Source of the DNA: Desulfobulbaceae bacterium UBA2273
GTDB lineage: Bacteria > Desulfobacterota > Desulfobulbia > Desulfobulbales > Desulfurivibrionaceae
Assembly: GCA_002347095.1 (NCBI GenBank)
Contig: DDWZ01000018.1
Span: 62,001-126,000, forward strand
Length of the DNA stretch: 64,000 nt
Reading direction: 5' to 3'
Below, one piece after another: positions 46,857 through 56,145 of the stretch. Every line of letters begins with the position of its first letter. Positions within the stretch are counted from its first letter, which is position 1. A program made the position numbers and the translations under genes. Below the pieces are notes generated by a model. That model did not search any database and had not been told where the DNA came from. It saw nothing but the letters and a program-made list of their open reading frames with translations.

Positions 46857-49502
46857 TCAAACTTTCCCCAAACTCTTGCTCACCACCTCGTACACATCCC
46901 GGGACAACGACTTGTTGGCAACAATCCGTTCAAGCTGACCCCGCATCAGGGTGCGCCGGGTTGCATCATAGCGCGCTCCCCGCCCGAGGCGGGCAGCCAG
47001 ACGGGCGGCGATCTGCGGGTTGAGCGGATCGAGGGCGAGGATCTGCTCGGCCAAAAAGCTATACCCCTTGCCGGACACCTCGTGAAAACAGAGCGGATTG
47101 CCCGCAGCAAAAGAGCCAATCAGGGCGCGCACCTTGTTGGGGTTCTTCAACTGAAAGGCCGGATGGTCCATGAGCGCCTGGACCTCCGCCAGGGTTTCCG
47201 GCAGCGGGGCCGTGGCCTGCACCGCAAGCCACTTGTCCAGCACCAGCGGATCACCCTGCCATTGCTGGTAAAAATCAGCGATAACCTGGTGGCGTTCCGG
47301 GCGGGCGGAATGGGCCAGGGCGGCAAAGGCGGCCATTTGGTCGGTCATGTTGTCCGACTTGGCGAACTGGGCCAGGGCCATCTGGACAGCCCCCTCGTCC
47401 TCCAGGGTCATGAGATAGGAAAGGCAGAGATTGCGGAGCGCCCTCTCTCCCGCCAGCGCGGGCTCGTAACGGTATGGACCGGTGGCCCGGTTGGCCTGAT
47501 AGACCTGCTCCCACAAGGGCCGCAGGGCGCGGGCCAGAGTTTGCCGGGCAAAGAGGCGGGAGGCGTGGATTGCCTCGACAGCCACCACCTCCATCTGCTC
47601 GGCCAGGTACTCCTCCGAGGGCAGGGTGAGCAAGAGGGCGAGGAACGCCTTATCCCCCATGGCTTCTTCCCCAAGCAACCGGCCGCAGGCCTCGACAAAC
47701 CGTTGGTCCAAAACCAGGGGGCGATTGTGCCGAAAATCCTCCACCAGCCCCAGAAGCAAACGGCTGGCCAGACACTGCCCAGCCTCCCAGCGGTTGAAGG
47801 GGTCCCGGTCATAACGGAAGAGAAAGAGCAGCTCTTCCTCGTCACAATCGTAGGCAACCTTGAGCGGCGCGGAAAAATTGCGCAGGATCGAAAGACGCGG
47901 CTTCTCCCCCACCCCGTTGAACCGGATGGTCTCCTGGGGTTCGCGCAGCTCGAACAGCCCGCGCGCCGCTTCTCCCTGCCGCGCCGGGCAGGTCAGTTCC
48001 ATCTCCCTGCCTTGGCCATCGAGCAGACCAAGAGCCACCGGGATATGGAGCGGCTCTTTTTCCGGCTGGCCAGCAGTGGGTGGAGTGCTTTGTTTCAAAC
48101 GCAGGGTATAGATGCGGGCCTGGAAATCATACTCGCCCTGCACTTTGAGCTGCGGGGTGCCGGCCTGGGTGTACCACCGCTTGAACTGGGTCAGATCGCG
48201 GCCGGAAACCTCGCCCATGGCCTGAACAAAATCATCGGTGGTGGCGGCTTGGCCGTCATGCCGGGTGAGATAGAGGGCCAGCCCCTGCCGGAACAGCTCT
48301 TGCCCCAGCAAGGTGTGGAGCATGCGGATGATCTCCGCCCCTTTCTCATAGATGGTGACGGTGTAGAAATTGTTGATCTCCATGAAGGAGTCGGGCCGCA
48401 CCGGATGGGCCATGGGCCCGTTGTCCTCGGGAAACTGCACGTTGCGCAAAAGCCGGACATCGTGGATGCGCTTGACCGCAGGGGATATCTGGTCTCCGGT
48501 GAACTGCTGGTCGCGGAACACGGTGAGCCCTTCCTTGAGGCTCAATTGGAACCAATCCCTACAGGTGACCCGGTTGCCGGTCCAATTGTGGAAATACTCG
48601 TGGGCGATGACCGCCTCGATCCCCTCGTAGTCACCGTCCGTGGCGGTGTCCGGCCGGGCCAGCACATACTTGGAGTTAAAAACATTGAGCCCCTTATTTT
48701 CCATGGCGCCCATGTTGAAATCGTCCACCGCCACGATCATGTACTGGTCGAGATCGTATTCCAGGCCAAAGGTTTCCTCGTCCCAAGCCATGGCCTTCTT
48801 GAGCGAATCCATGGCATGCGCGCATTTATCGCGGTTGTGCGATTGCACATAAATCTCCAGGGCCACCGGGCGGCCGGAGCGGGTGACAAAGGTGTCCGCG
48901 ATCTTGACCAGATTGCCTGCAACCATGGCGAACAGGTACGACGGCTTGGGGTACGGATCCTGCCAGCGTGCGTAATGGCGGCCTTGGGGCAGCTCCCCTG
49001 CCTCGACCCGATTGCCGTTGGCCAGCAGCACCGGGTAGCGCTCTTGCTCCGCGCTGATGGTGACCTCGTAACGGGCCAGCACATCGGGCCGGTCGAGAAA
49101 ATAGGTGATTTTGCGGAACCCCTCTGCCTCGCACTGGGTGCAAAAATTGCCACTGGAGCGGTACAACCCGTCAAGGGAGGTGTTGTTCTGGGGATAGAGC
49201 TCGGTTTCGATCTCAAGCACGAACCGCTCCGGCACCGCGGGCAGAGTGAGGGTTTCATCGTCGAGCAGGTACTGCTCCGGACCGAGGGCGAGGCCATCCA
49301 AAACGATCCCCTTGAGCACCAGCTTCCTCCCCTGAAGCACAAGGAGGGAGTCCGATGCGGCCTGAATATTCCGGCGGCAGACCAGGCGGGAACAAACCCG
49401 GGCCCGGTCCTCGAACAGGTCCACGGTAAGCGCCACCTCTTCGATCGAGTAGGCGGGCGGGCGGTAATCCTTGAGCAGAATGGTTTTGGGTTGGGCAGCC
49501 AT
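46857..49502 (-). CDS. pepN: Aminopeptidase N
   Basis: 881 residues, gluzincin M1 family of the E. coli PepN type. GAMEN exopeptidase motif at 265-269; zinc ligands H301, H305 (HEYFH) and a Glu in LKEGLTVFRD about 19 residues on. The C-terminal helical domain is complete. It removes N-terminal residues from cytosolic peptides. The lytic transglycosylase gene ends 20 bp upstream, so the two are probably in one transcript. Confidence 0.96.
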   Translation of the reverse strand: MAAQPKTILLKDYRPPAYSIEEVALTVDLFEDRARVCSRLVCRRNIQAASDSLLVLQGRKLVLKGIVLDGLALGPEQYLLDDETLTLPAVPERFVLEIETELYPQNNTSLDGLYRSSGNFCTQCEAEGFRKITYFLDRPDVLARYEVTISAEQERYPVLLANGNRVEAGELPQGRHYARWQDPYPKPSYLFAMVAGNLVKIADTFVTRSGRPVALEIYVQSHNRDKCAHAMDSLKKAMAWDEETFGLEYDLDQYMIVAVDDFNMGAMENKGLNVFNSKYVLARPDTATDGDYEGIEAVIAHEYFHNWTGNRVTCRDWFQLSLKEGLTVFRDQQFTGDQISPAVKRIHDVRLLRNVQFPEDNGPMAHPVRPDSFMEINNFYTVTIYEKGAEIIRMLHTLLGQELFRQGLALYLTRHDGQAATTDDFVQAMGEVSGRDLTQFKRWYTQAGTPQLKVQGEYDFQARIYTLRLKQSTPPTAGQPEKEPLHIPVALGLLDGQGREMELTCPARQGEAARGLFELREPQETIRFNGVGEKPRLSILRNFSAPLKVAYDCDEEELLFLFRYDRDPFNRWEAGQCLASRLLLGLVEDFRHNRPLVLDQRFVEACGRLLGEEAMGDKAFLALLLTLPSEEYLAEQMEVVAVEAIHASRLFARQTLARALRPLWEQVYQANRATGPYRYEPALAGERALRNLCLSYLMTLEDEGAVQMALAQFAKSDNMTDQMAAFAALAHSARPERHQVIADFYQQWQGDPLVLDKWLAVQATAPLPETLAEVQALMDHPAFQLKNPNKVRALIGSFAAGNPLCFHEVSGKGYSFLAEQILALDPLNPQIAARLAARLGRGARYDATRRTLMRGQLERIVANKSLSRDVYEVVSKSLGKV

Positions 49503-49522
49503 GGATCAGTCCAAAAGGGAGG

Positions 49523-51550
49523 TCAGCGAATCGGTTCAACGCGGGGCACCACCAAGCGCATCCCCGGCTTCAACTGGGCGAAGTTAACGGATTCATTGTA
49601 TTTTTTTATCAACCAGAAGGGCAGCTCAAATTCGTTCTCACACAGCGACCAGATGGTATCCCCCTGTGTCACCCGATAGGTGCGGGTACCTTCCAGCAGC
49701 CGGTAGGCGGCGAAGAAATCCTCGACAATCTCCTTGTGAAACTCATAGCGCTGCGCCTCAAACCGTGCCTTGCTTCCCTTGGCAAGGGGGATCTTGATCT
49801 TCTGATTCGCGGTGAGGGACTGTTCGTAGCGCAAGTTGTTCAACCGCCGCAGATCCCAGGCCCGAACCCCGAGCCAGCGCGCATAATGTCCCAGGGTTTC
49901 CTCGGCCTCCACCCGGATAATGCCATGGGTCTTGCCCTGCTTCTTGACCACCTCCACCCCGAGATTGCCCAGAACCTTGGCCGGATTGAGGGGCGGACAC
50001 TGCGCGCCCTTGGCCGGGGCTTGGGACGCAACCCCCTCCGGCTCCGATGCCGCCTTGGGCGGCGGAGACCCCAACGCCGCAACCGGCGCGCCCTCTACCT
50101 TGGCCACGGGCCCAGACTCGGCGCCGGGCTGCGCAGCCGTCTTCGGGGTCAGGCCGATCAGATGCTGGATCTCCCCTTTTTTCCTTTCCGTGGCAACCAG
50201 CCGCACGCGGCCCCGTTCATCCGGCCCTGGAATCCGCAGGTTCTGGCCGGGGCAGATCACCGACTGGTCATCCAACCCATTACCCCGCAAGAGTTCCGCC
50301 ACGGTAATGCCATGCTGCCGGGCGATGGAAAAAGCGGTGTCACCCTGGCGCACCTGATACATGGTGGTTTGCGCCTGATCCTCCTTGAGAATCTGCGGAG
50401 GGATATTGTCCGCCAGCCGCACGATCTTGCCCTGTTGCGGCACCCGTACCTCGTAGCCCTTGGGAATCAGTTTCTGGCCCTTGTATACCGGCTCGCGCAG
50501 GGCAGGATTCAAAGCCTTGAAGGTTTCCAGATCAACCTTGAGATGCTTGACCAGATCGTCCACCAGGGCATAGTTGGGCAGAACCACACCCTTGCTGTTG
50601 ACCGGCGGCTCGATGGGAAGCGGGCCGAAAAAGGCCGGGTAGTTCTTGGCGACCTCCCTGGCGGCGAGAAATTCCGAGTAGAAATTCCGCGAGGCAAATT
50701 TGAACAACTCGCTTTCATGCTCCTGGAAGATCCTTTCATAATCCCCCTTGGCCGCCTTGGCCCGCATCATGCCGTTGATCCCGTGATTATAGGCGGTCAC
50801 CGCCAAAGGCCAGGTGCCGAGCTTCTCGTAATTATGCCGCAGCATTCGTGCCGCGGCATGCGTGGCCTTGAGCGGATCGCGCCGCTCGTCAATGGCATAG
50901 TCCACATCCAGCTTGAACTGCTTGCCAGAGGATTCGGTGAACTGCCAGATCCCGGCCGCGCCGAACTTGCTGTACGCCTTGTAGTTGAAGGAGGATTCCA
51001 CATGGGGCAGATAGGCCAAATCCTCGGGCACCCCGTAGCTCGCCATGATCTCCTTGATCTCCTCCAGATAGGCGCCGGAGCGGATCAGACCTTTCCGGAA
51101 ATTATCCTTTTGGCCGGACTGGAAACGGATATTCTCCTGGGCCAGCCGGAAATCCTCGGGTGTGGCCCTTGCCCCGAACAGCGCGGCCACCCGTTTTTCC
51201 TCCCTGGTCTGGGGGGGCGCGCCAGCGGCGAGGGATTTGAATATTTCCAGATACCTCGTCTTTGCCCGTTCTATCCTCTGCCGGTCCCGTTCCCGGGCCC
51301 CGTTTTCCCAGATTCCCTCAATATCCAACACCTCGTAGACAATGCGCAAGTCCCGCTTGTCGTGGAGCACCCCCTGCGAAGAGGGATACTTGCCGTAGAT
51401 ATCGCGCCAAAACGCGACATTGGGCGTGATGCAGTCATAAAGGGGAAAAGGGTCCTGGGCAGCCCGGACTGGAAAAACACCCGTGGCGGTCACGCAGAAA
51501 AACAGCGCCGTCGCCACCAACAAACGAAGATATGCCATAACAGCTCTCAT
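49523..51550 (-). CDS. LysM-containing membrane-bound lytic transglycosylase (MltD-like)
   Basis: 675 residues with a signal peptide (cleavage near VRAAQ, about 31). An SLT domain (about 175-330) has catalytic E185 (HVESSFN), GAAGIWQF and AYNHGINGM. LysM modules follow: around 410-455 (YQVRQGDTAFSIARQHGITV) and at the C-terminus (YRVTQGDTIWSLCENEF), with a weaker repeat (ETLGHYARWLGVRAW) and a Pro/Ala linker between. It cleaves peptidoglycan with anhydro-muramyl ends. Start: ATG 51550 preferred over GTG 51577. Family assignment is firm. Confidence 0.9.
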   Translation of the reverse strand: MRAVMAYLRLLVATALFFCVTATGVFPVRAAQDPFPLYDCITPNVAFWRDIYGKYPSSQGVLHDKRDLRIVYEVLDIEGIWENGARERDRQRIERAKTRYLEIFKSLAAGAPPQTREEKRVAALFGARATPEDFRLAQENIRFQSGQKDNFRKGLIRSGAYLEEIKEIMASYGVPEDLAYLPHVESSFNYKAYSKFGAAGIWQFTESSGKQFKLDVDYAIDERRDPLKATHAAARMLRHNYEKLGTWPLAVTAYNHGINGMMRAKAAKGDYERIFQEHESELFKFASRNFYSEFLAAREVAKNYPAFFGPLPIEPPVNSKGVVLPNYALVDDLVKHLKVDLETFKALNPALREPVYKGQKLIPKGYEVRVPQQGKIVRLADNIPPQILKEDQAQTTMYQVRQGDTAFSIARQHGITVAELLRGNGLDDQSVICPGQNLRIPGPDERGRVRLVATERKKGEIQHLIGLTPKTAAQPGAESGPVAKVEGAPVAALGSPPPKAASEPEGVASQAPAKGAQCPPLNPAKVLGNLGVEVVKKQGKTHGIIRVEAEETLGHYARWLGVRAWDLRRLNNLRYEQSLTANQKIKIPLAKGSKARFEAQRYEFHKEIVEDFFAAYRLLEGTRTYRVTQGDTIWSLCENEFELPFWLIKKYNESVNFAQLKPGMRLVVPRVEPIR

Positions 51551-51674
51551 GATTTTCTTTATTGACTCGGTATTCACAACGGATAAGGAGCCCAGTATAC
51601 TCGCTCCTGCCGGGATTTGCCGCTAAAATCAGGTTCAGCCGGGAATTCCAGGCAATGGGAAAGAACCTTTCCAC

Positions 51675-51845
51675 GGGTCTCTTTTTCTTCTTTTGCGTGC
51701 CCAAAAGAAGAAACAAGAAAAAGGCACCCCAGCCAGTCCTGGCCCTGCGGGCTTCCCTTACTTCTCGACGGGAGCGGGACGCTAAAAAACTCGGGCTTCG
51801 CCCTCAAACAGTTTTAGCGTCTTTTTCCGCCCCCGTCTGCGAGGC
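51675..51845 (-). repeat. Structured intergenic repeat, reverse copy 4
   Basis: Same modules as copies 1-3 on the minus strand: GACGCTAAAA/TTTTAGCGTC stem around CTGTTTGAGGGCGAAGCCCGAG, then TGGCTGGGGTGCC and TTTCTTCTTTTG/CAAAAGAAGAAA around GGCACG. The outer stem sequence differs wholly from the other copies but still pairs. It faces copy 2. Confidence 0.7.
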
Positions 51846-51879
51846 GCGGCAGGACAAATGGGGGGGAGAGAGGGAAAAT

Positions 51880-52084
51880 CCCATTGGCACGTAGCCGAGC
51901 ACCGGAGAGGCTGCCGAAAAAGGGCTTTGCACTGTTTGAGGCGCAGCCGAGTTTGCAAAGCCCCGGCAGCATCGAGGAGTACCCCATACGGGGCATAAAC
52001 TCCGGGAATCCCGCCTACGGCGGGACCAGTGACACGGGTGCCCTTTCTTTGGTTCGTTTCTTTGGGCAAGCAAAGAAATGAACA
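51880..52084 (+). repeat. Structured intergenic repeat, copy 2
   Basis: As copy 1, but the inner stem is GGGCTTTGCA/TGCAAAGCCC, and an extra hairpin (CCCCATACGGGG) is inserted before the CCCGCC-TAC-GGCGGG module. It ends in TTCGTTTCTTTG/CAAAGAAATGAA. Lies between the transglycosylase and M32 genes. Confidence 0.8.
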
Positions 52085-52131
52085 AATTAATTTCATCCGA
52101 AACAGACAGCCGTTTAACTCAACTCCACGAA

Positions 52132-53613
52132 TCAACCGGCAAGCGCGCTGAACTTCTCCTCAAGATAGGCCAGGAAAGGGTGGGCGGAGAGCGGCGCGCC
52201 CGTTACCCGCATCAGCAGCTCCTCGGGCAGGTACACGCTGCCGTGGCTGTGGATCTCCCGGACCAGCCATTCCCTGACCTTTGCCAGGTCTCCCTCGGCC
52301 AGGGTCCGGCTGAAACCGGGGTCATGCCGTTTATAGGCCTCCCAGATCTGGGCTGCGGCCAGATTGCCGATGGTGTAGGTGGGGAAATAGCCGAAGCTGC
52401 CGTGGGCCCAATGGATGTCCTGCAAGACCCCGTCGGCGTCGGATTCGACCTCCACCCCGAGGTATTGCCGGTATTTGTCCCGCCAGACCCGGGGCACCGA
52501 GGCAACCTCCAGGCTCCCCTCGATCAGCTCCTTTTCAATCTCGAACCGGATCAGGACATGGAGGTTGTAGGTCAACTCGTCGGCATCCACCCGGATCAAC
52601 CCCGGAATCACCGCGTTTATGCCCCGGACAAAATCATCGAGTCCAAGGTGGGCAAACTGGGCCGGAAACGCCTGTTGCAACTCCGGAAAAAATCGCTGCC
52701 AAAACGGCAGCCCGCGGCCCACGACATTCTCCCAGAAACGGGACTGCGACTCGTGGATGCCGAGGGAAACCCCGTCATCAAGCTGGCTGTCGGCCAGACG
52801 CTCGTCAATGCCCTGCTCGTACAGGGCGTGCCCGCCCTCGTGCAAGGCGCCGAAGATGAAGTCCAGGCTCTTGGGAGCATACCGGTTGGTGATGCGCCGG
52901 TCGTGGTGCCCCAGAGTGGTGGTGAAGGGATGGGGTGAACGGGCCAGGCAACCCCGGGAAAAATCAAAGCCCATGGCCACCAGAAGGTGCTCGGCAAAAT
53001 GCTCCTGACCGGAGAGGGAAAAAGGCTCGGTGAAAATCAAGGGGGGGAGGCGGCCGGCGAATCTTTTGACCATGGCGACCAGGGGCGCTTGCAGCTCACC
53101 GAACATCCCTTCCACCCGGGCGGTGGTGAGCCCTTCCTCGTACAGATCGAGCAGCGCGTCATAGGGATGGGCCGCATAGCCCAGGTATTCCGCCTGTTGC
53201 CGGACCATAGCCACCAGCCGTTCCAGCAGGGGTTGAAAAATGGCGAAATCGGATTGTTCCCGCGCTTCAAGCCAGGCCATCTGGGCCTGGGAGGTAAGGC
53301 GGGAAAATTCGGCGACAAACTCCTCGGGCAGCTTGGTGTTCTGGTTGTAGCTCCGCCGCATGACCCGCAGCAGGGCGCGGTCCTCCACGGAAAGCGCTTC
53401 TTTGCGCGCCTCGGCCTCAGCCAACAGAACGCCAAGCTCCGGGGAGACCTCCCGTCGATGCACCAAAGCGCTCAGGGTGGCAAACTGCCCGGCCCGCCCT
53501 TCCGCTGCCCGGCGCGGCATGCGCACCTCCTGATCCCACTGCAGGAGGGCCAGGGTGTGGTGCAGGTCAACCAGTTCGGCGGAATATTTTTTCAACTGTG
53601 CGAGGGTGTTCAT
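52132..53613 (-). CDS. M32-family metallocarboxypeptidase
   Basis: 493 residues, Taq carboxypeptidase family. HEGGH at 258-262 with the next ligand Glu in IHESQSRFWEN (E288). HPF-TT-LG and DRRITNRY before it are family signatures, as is WAHGSFGYFPTYTIGN near 415. Cytosolic, zinc- or cobalt-dependent, broad C-terminal specificity. Monocistronic by spacing. Confidence 0.94.
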   Translation of the reverse strand: MNTLAQLKKYSAELVDLHHTLALLQWDQEVRMPRRAAEGRAGQFATLSALVHRREVSPELGVLLAEAEARKEALSVEDRALLRVMRRSYNQNTKLPEEFVAEFSRLTSQAQMAWLEAREQSDFAIFQPLLERLVAMVRQQAEYLGYAAHPYDALLDLYEEGLTTARVEGMFGELQAPLVAMVKRFAGRLPPLIFTEPFSLSGQEHFAEHLLVAMGFDFSRGCLARSPHPFTTTLGHHDRRITNRYAPKSLDFIFGALHEGGHALYEQGIDERLADSQLDDGVSLGIHESQSRFWENVVGRGLPFWQRFFPELQQAFPAQFAHLGLDDFVRGINAVIPGLIRVDADELTYNLHVLIRFEIEKELIEGSLEVASVPRVWRDKYRQYLGVEVESDADGVLQDIHWAHGSFGYFPTYTIGNLAAAQIWEAYKRHDPGFSRTLAEGDLAKVREWLVREIHSHGSVYLPEELLMRVTGAPLSAHPFLAYLEEKFSALAG

Positions 53614-53650
53614 TAAGCAACTCTCTCTGTGTTGGCCGCCGGAATCCCGG

Positions 53651-54397
53651 CTAACCTTTCAACGCCTTCAACAGCAGGGCAATCCCGCTGCCCAGCAGAA
53701 TCATGCTTACCAGCCGGACAAAGGCGGCATGGCTGATCCGCAGATGCACCTTGCCGCCAAGCCAGAGGGCCAGAGCGCCAAGGGGCACAATTCCCGCGCA
53801 GAGCGCCAGGGTCCGCAGGGTATAAAAACCGCTCAGGGAGAACCCCACGATGCGGCACAGCCCGTCGATCACGAATACCGTGGCGATGGTGGTGCGAAAT
53901 TCTGTTTTATCGAGCTGCCGCAGGGTCAGATAGATCACATAAAACGGCCCCCCGGTGCCGAAAAGCGCCCCCACCATGCCCCCCAGCAAACCGGCTGGCC
54001 CGGCCAGCCAGCGTTCTCCGTGCAGGGGCGGAAACGGCAGCAGGGCATAGACCGCATAGAGCATGATGAAAATGGAGAGCGCGAGCAGCAGACTGGTTGG
54101 CGCCAAAACGGTATGCAGGTAGAGGCCGGTGGCAACGCCCAGCACGGTGAAGGGCAAAAGCGGCAGCAGATCGGACCAGCGGATGAGCCGCCGGTTGGGC
54201 AGCCCCTGGCTGACCGAGGCCAGCCAGTCCAGCAACCCGATCAGGGGCACCACCTGGGACACAGGGAAAAAAAGAGCCAGCAACGGCACGGAGATCAACG
54301 CCGAACCGAAGCCGGCGATGCCACGGATGAAATAGGCGAAAAACAGCACGCCTGCGGCAAAAAGGATTTCGGGCTGCACCATCGAAATATCAATCAT
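53651..54397 (-). CDS. TauE/SafE-family sulfite exporter-like permease
   Basis: 248 residues with eight or so hydrophobic helices. Family features: IRGIAGFGSALISVPLL at the N-terminal half and GGMVGALFGTGGPFYVIYL repeating it in the second. TauE/SafE proteins export sulfite, sulfoacetate or related anions. A sulfite reductase-type gene lies 340 bp upstream on the same strand, which fits sulfite handling, but a repeat sits between them. Confidence 0.85.
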   Translation of the reverse strand: MIDISMVQPEILFAAGVLFFAYFIRGIAGFGSALISVPLLALFFPVSQVVPLIGLLDWLASVSQGLPNRRLIRWSDLLPLLPFTVLGVATGLYLHTVLAPTSLLLALSIFIMLYAVYALLPFPPLHGERWLAGPAGLLGGMVGALFGTGGPFYVIYLTLRQLDKTEFRTTIATVFVIDGLCRIVGFSLSGFYTLRTLALCAGIVPLGALALWLGGKVHLRISHAAFVRLVSMILLGSGIALLLKALKG

Positions 54398-54486
54398 GCC
54401 GGGTCAGCACCCCTTTTGTGGCCGCGTAAAGATTTCTAAGCAATCCGCCATCTCAGTCCTGGCCTTTGCCCTTATGCACTCAAGAT

Positions 54487-54672
54487 CCCATTGTCACGCA
54501 GCCGAGCACCGGAGAGGCTGCCGAAAAGGGCTTTGCACTGTTTGAGGCGTTAGCCGAGTTTGCAAAGCCCCGGCAGCATCGAGGAGCGCAGGGCATCCCG
54601 CCTGCGGCGGGACAAGTGGCTGGGTGCCTTTTTCTTGTTTCTTCTTTTGGGCAAGCAAAAGAAGAAAAAGGG
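54487..54672 (+). repeat. Structured intergenic repeat, copy 3
   Basis: Nested hairpin GCTGCCG/CGGCAGC with GGGCTTTGCA/TGCAAAGCCC and apical TTTGAGGC-GTTA-GCCGAG. Then CCCGCC-TGC-GGCGGG, CAAGTGGCTGGGTGCC and TTTCTTCTTTTG/CAAAAGAAGAAA around GGCAAG. Closest to copy 1 in order and length. Confidence 0.8.
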
Positions 54673-54736
54673 GAACAGAAAAAGGCCCCTTCACTTTTCC
54701 ATAAACGCCCGGAAGCGAACTCTACACCGCCTCTTT

Positions 54737-55399
54737 TCACCCTTCGGGCATAAGTTTCGTTTGAGCAGACAAGCTGCTCAACTCAGCTTTATACGGAAAC
54801 TCCGGATGATCGATAAGCTTCACCATCCGCTGCTTGGTCTCGGTATGGGCATCGTGAAACTCCACCAACTCCGCCACCGCAGCCACCACCCCCTGTTCAT
54901 CCAGATCCCGGAGAACCCTGCGCCCGACCTTGGGGTTGGGGCCCCCCTTGCCGCCCACATAGAGATCAAACCCCTTGCGCGTTGCCATGATGCCGATGTC
55001 CGTGGTCAATACCCCCGGACACCCCAAGGTGCACCCGGAGATGGCGATCTTGAACTTCTGCTTGGTTTTCTCCCGATCCTTGAATCTTGCAAGGATCAGG
55101 GCGGAGATGCGCTCCGGATCGCCGATGCCCATGGTGCAATCGCGAACCCCGATGCAGACCCGGGGAATCGGAAACCTGCCCGGCCCCTTGAACTGAGCGC
55201 CCAACGCGGCCAGCTCCCCGCGGATCACCGGGAGATCCTCTTCCCGGATGCCCATGAGCCGCAGATTCTGCAGGGTGCTCAGATAGATTTCCAACTGGTA
55301 TTTTTCGGCCAGCGCATGGACCTTGGCCATGAGCGGCAGGGGCAAACGGCCCGCAGGCAGCAAAATGGTCAGACGTGTTGCCGCAGTGGTCTGTGTCAT
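54737..55399 (-). CDS. Small siroheme/[4Fe-4S] sulfite (or nitrite) reductase-type protein
   Basis: 220 residues, close to the low-molecular-weight assimilatory-type sulfite reductase of sulfate reducers. A ferredoxin-like half domain (about 8-70) precedes the siroheme-cluster motif: C-x5-C in VCIGVRDCTMG and C-x3-C in SGCTLGCPG, with TTDIG following. It probably reduces sulfite to sulfide in the cytosol as a single subunit. C-terminal Lys-rich region HTETKQRMVKLID is less conserved. ATG 55399 sits about 70 bp downstream of a promoter. Confidence 0.85.
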   Translation of the reverse strand: MTQTTAATRLTILLPAGRLPLPLMAKVHALAEKYQLEIYLSTLQNLRLMGIREEDLPVIRGELAALGAQFKGPGRFPIPRVCIGVRDCTMGIGDPERISALILARFKDREKTKQKFKIAISGCTLGCPGVLTTDIGIMATRKGFDLYVGGKGGPNPKVGRRVLRDLDEQGVVAAVAELVEFHDAHTETKQRMVKLIDHPEFPYKAELSSLSAQTKLMPEG

Positions 55400-55467
55400 C
55401 TCTCACCTCAATGTTACTGTAGAAATCAGCGGCCGGCGCTGAAAAAGAACAATCATATCCCCGCTGT

Positions 55468-55495
55468 TTCATAAAACATTTTTGCCCGAATGCAA
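55468..55495 (-). promoter_or_regulatory. Candidate promoter for the sulfite reductase-type gene
   Basis: On the minus strand TTGCAT (55495-55490) and TATGAA (55473-55468) are 16 bp apart, about 70 bp before the ATG. Confidence 0.35.
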
Positions 55496-55594
55496 GAATT
55501 CTCTTATCTTTCCCCTTTCCCTTTATGGAAATTTCCGTTATTTAACTACAATTCATTCAATACTATATCGGGACAGGCGCGGGAGAATAGAGAA

Positions 55595-56014
55595 ATGGGC
55601 AGCCACAGCAGACCTCACAACGACACGGCAGGTGGAGCGATCGACCGCAAGCGCGAACGCGAGCGGCGCTATATGATGCAGATGCTCTACAAGAACGCCG
55701 ATGAACTGGCCACCAAGATGGTGCAGCGGCTGCTGGACAAAAAGATCCTTGAGATCACCGACGAGACTGCGATCCGGAAGATCTTCAACGAGCTGTTTGA
55801 AAAGCTCTCCAACATGGAAGAGTTCGACATGCTGTACAAGATCGCCCCGCTGCGGCAGTTGGTGGTGGACCCCAACTTCCTCAGCCTCTATGTGACCCAA
55901 TACATCTGCGAGGATCTGGTGGAAAACGACAAGGTACAGGACGTCTACGGCGACGACCTTGAGATCTACCAGGTTGTTGAATCCGTGCTGAAGGTTCTCC
56001 GCCCCAAGGACTAA
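55595..56014 (+). CDS. Hypothetical protein, 139 residues
   Basis: Not recognised. A charged N-terminus (about 17-30, DRKRERERRYMMQ) precedes a helical core with ELFEKLSNMEEF and DPNFLSLYVTQYICEDL. No membrane segment. ATG 55595 is preferred, with GGGAG about 10 bases upstream; the longer frame adds 35 residues of unlikely composition. Cytosolic. It is transcribed divergently from the sulfite reductase. Confidence 0.6.
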   Translation: MGSHSRPHNDTAGGAIDRKRERERRYMMQMLYKNADELATKMVQRLLDKKILEITDETAIRKIFNELFEKLSNMEEFDMLYKIAPLRQLVVDPNFLSLYVTQYICEDLVENDKVQDVYGDDLEIYQVVESVLKVLRPKD

Positions 56015-56145
56015 GAACAGGTTAAAGGCTCAAGGGGAAAGGCTGAAGGTTAAAGACATAAAAGCCAAAAACCGCCCTTGCTCCTGATCCCCAAGTTCTG
56101 TCCCGTATCCTTTCGCCTTTAACCTTTAACCTTTCACCTTCATCC
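56015..56145. repeat. Simple-sequence inverted region between converging genes
   Basis: GGTTAAAGGC and AGGTTAAAG motifs on the left face CCTTTAACC and CTTTAACC on the right. The copies could pair as a large stem. Low complexity; no gene. Confidence 0.4.

Noticed and set aside
51804..52135. Several overlapping small open frames in the repeats (similar ones at 43087-43420 and 54480-54740)
   Set aside because: They translate the repeat itself, in different frames at each copy, and have no ribosome sites. The conserved feature is secondary structure, not protein.
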